Of a stretch of DNA of 64,000 nucleotides, positions 63,181-64,000 are shown piece after piece (the first letter of the stretch is position 1; every line of letters starts with the position of its first letter). This DNA comes from an uncultured bacterium (GTDB taxonomy: Bacteria > Verrucomicrobiota > Lentisphaeria > Oligosphaerales > Oligosphaeraceae). The notes under the pieces were generated by a model, which was not told the origin of the DNA, made no database searches, and worked only from the letters and a program-made list of their open reading frames with translations. Position numbers and translations under genes: made by a program. Where the stretch lies: assembly GCA_902776645.1 (NCBI GenBank), contig CACYQT010000029.1:1-64000 (forward strand), in the 5' to 3' direction.

Positions 63181-64000
63181 ATGAAAACAAACCTTAATTC
63201 CAAAGTCATCACGGAACGCAGCCTGTCGGCGGATTTCATCGTCGTCGGCGGCGGTTTGTCCGGCCTCTGCGCCGCCGTCGCCGCCGCGCGGCACGGCGTC
63301 AGCGTCATTCTCATCCAGGACCGCCCCATGCTCGGCGGCAACGCCTCCAGCGAATGCCGCATGGGCATCATGGGCGCCAAGGGCGACAACAACAAGGAGA
63401 CGGGCCTGCTGGAGGAAGTCCAATTGGACAACATCTATCGCAACCCTCTCATGCGCTACACGTTATGGGATGACGCCATGCTGAATCTCGTCATCGCCGA
63501 ACCGAATATCACGCTCCTCCTCAACACCTCCGTCCATGAAGTTTTGACGGAAAACAACGCCATCACCACCATCAAGGCGTGGAACATCAACGAATATTGC
63601 GAATACACTGTCAGCGGAAAACTCTTCGCCGATTGCTCGGGCGACGGCATCCTCCGCCTCTCCGGAGCGGAATTCCGCATCGGCCGCGAAGACGCAAAAG
63701 AATTCGGAGAGCATTGTCTTCACGAAGGTAACGACAACAAGACGATGGGCAATTCCATCCTCCTGCAACTCCGCCGTTGCACGGAACACCGCCCCTTCAT
63801 TCCGCCGCCGTGGGCGATGAAATTCACGGATGAAAATTTCGTCGTTCCGGAATCCGAAAAGAACGATGGCCTCATCCATTCCTATAAACGCCTTTACCCG
63901 GACAACAACAACTTCTGGTGGATTGAATACGGCGGCAACATCGATACCATCGCCGACGCGGGAGACATCCAGCGGAAGCTGAAAGCCATCGCCTATGGCG
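63181..64000 (+). CDS. FAD-dependent oxidoreductase (5' part, runs off the window)
   Basis: The first 273 codons are present. FIVVGGGLSGLCAAVAAARHG is the FAD-binding Rossmann motif, then LGGNASSECRMGIMG and FADCSGDGILRLSGAEFRIGRE, typical of the FAD_oxidored family of secreted or cytoplasmic dehydrogenases abundant in Lentisphaerota, Planctomycetota and Verrucomicrobiota. No signal peptide. The C-terminal part lies beyond the right edge. It follows the beta-helix gene by 59 nt and may be cotranscribed. Confidence 0.8.
   Translation, partial: MKTNLNSKVITERSLSADFIVVGGGLSGLCAAVAAARHGVSVILIQDRPMLGGNASSECRMGIMGAKGDNNKETGLLEEVQLDNIYRNPLMRYTLWDDAMLNLVIAEPNITLLLNTSVHEVLTENNAITTIKAWNINEYCEYTVSGKLFADCSGDGILRLSGAEFRIGREDAKEFGEHCLHEGNDNKTMGNSILLQLRRCTEHRPFIPPPWAMKFTDENFVVPESEKNDGLIHSYKRLYPDNNNFWWIEYGGNIDTIADAGDIQRKLKAIAYG

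Overview
The window looks like a chromosomal stretch of an anaerobic, glycan-degrading bacterium of the Lentisphaerota (Victivallis-like) or a close relative in the Planctomycetota-Verrucomicrobiota-Chlamydiota group. This assignment is an inference. It rests on many secreted plant-glycan enzymes with Sec or Tat signals, a Gfo/Idh/MocA oxidoreductase, PHP-domain hydrolases, a DUF1638 protein, a relic of a prepilin-type signal (IELLVVIAII), and intergenic DNA crowded with short tandem and dispersed repeats. No rRNA, tRNA, CRISPR array or complete insertion sequence was seen.

Layout. 0-6 kb: acetylxylan-esterase-like enzyme, beta-helix protein, Gfo/Idh/MocA oxidoreductase and two tandem small membrane proteins, separated by heptanucleotide arrays. 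6-14 kb: a DUF4143-type ATPase with an upstream 33-bp tandem repeat, a broken hydrolase, a PheC-like periplasmic dehydratase, a phosphoesterase/beta-propeller fusion, an aminotransferase and an M20 amidohydrolase. 14-29 kb: a glycan-utilisation region (TIM-barrel proteins, PHP-like protein, GH78-like rhamnosidase, GH51 arabinofuranosidase, large CBM-bearing protein) interrupted by a NYN/zinc-ribbon protein and a coiled-coil lipoprotein. 29-34 kb: vapBC, then the thiSFGH operon behind a clear promoter and a long structured leader, then DUF1638.

34-52 kb is the accessory part. A frameshifted Rpn-like nuclease with a duplicated tail precedes a tightly packed five-gene minus-strand operon: PLD/SNF2-type helicase, KAP-family NTPase with an Ala-Gln-Gln repeat, DUF4391 protein, type III methyltransferase Mod and Res. 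Mod is out of frame at a nine-G tract near its 5' end, which suggests phase variation, and its target-recognition region is AT-rich compared with its flanks. Right of the operon, on the plus strand, lie two paralogous proteins of unknown family, one with a HEPN-like RN-x3-H motif. Among them are a multi-hairpin leader and three copies of a roughly 125-nt structured element whose closing stem shows a compensatory base change. This pair, protein paralogs plus structured RNA, is my best candidate for an undescribed system; the helicase-KAP-type III operon is the second.

52-64 kb is ordinary again: cysQ-cysD-cysNC (sulfate activation), a radical SAM AmrS-like enzyme, a DinJ/YafQ toxin-antitoxin pair, tandem PHP hydrolases, a DEDD exonuclease, a MurC/Mpl-like ligase, a beta-helix protein and the start of an FAD-dependent oxidoreductase that runs off the right edge.
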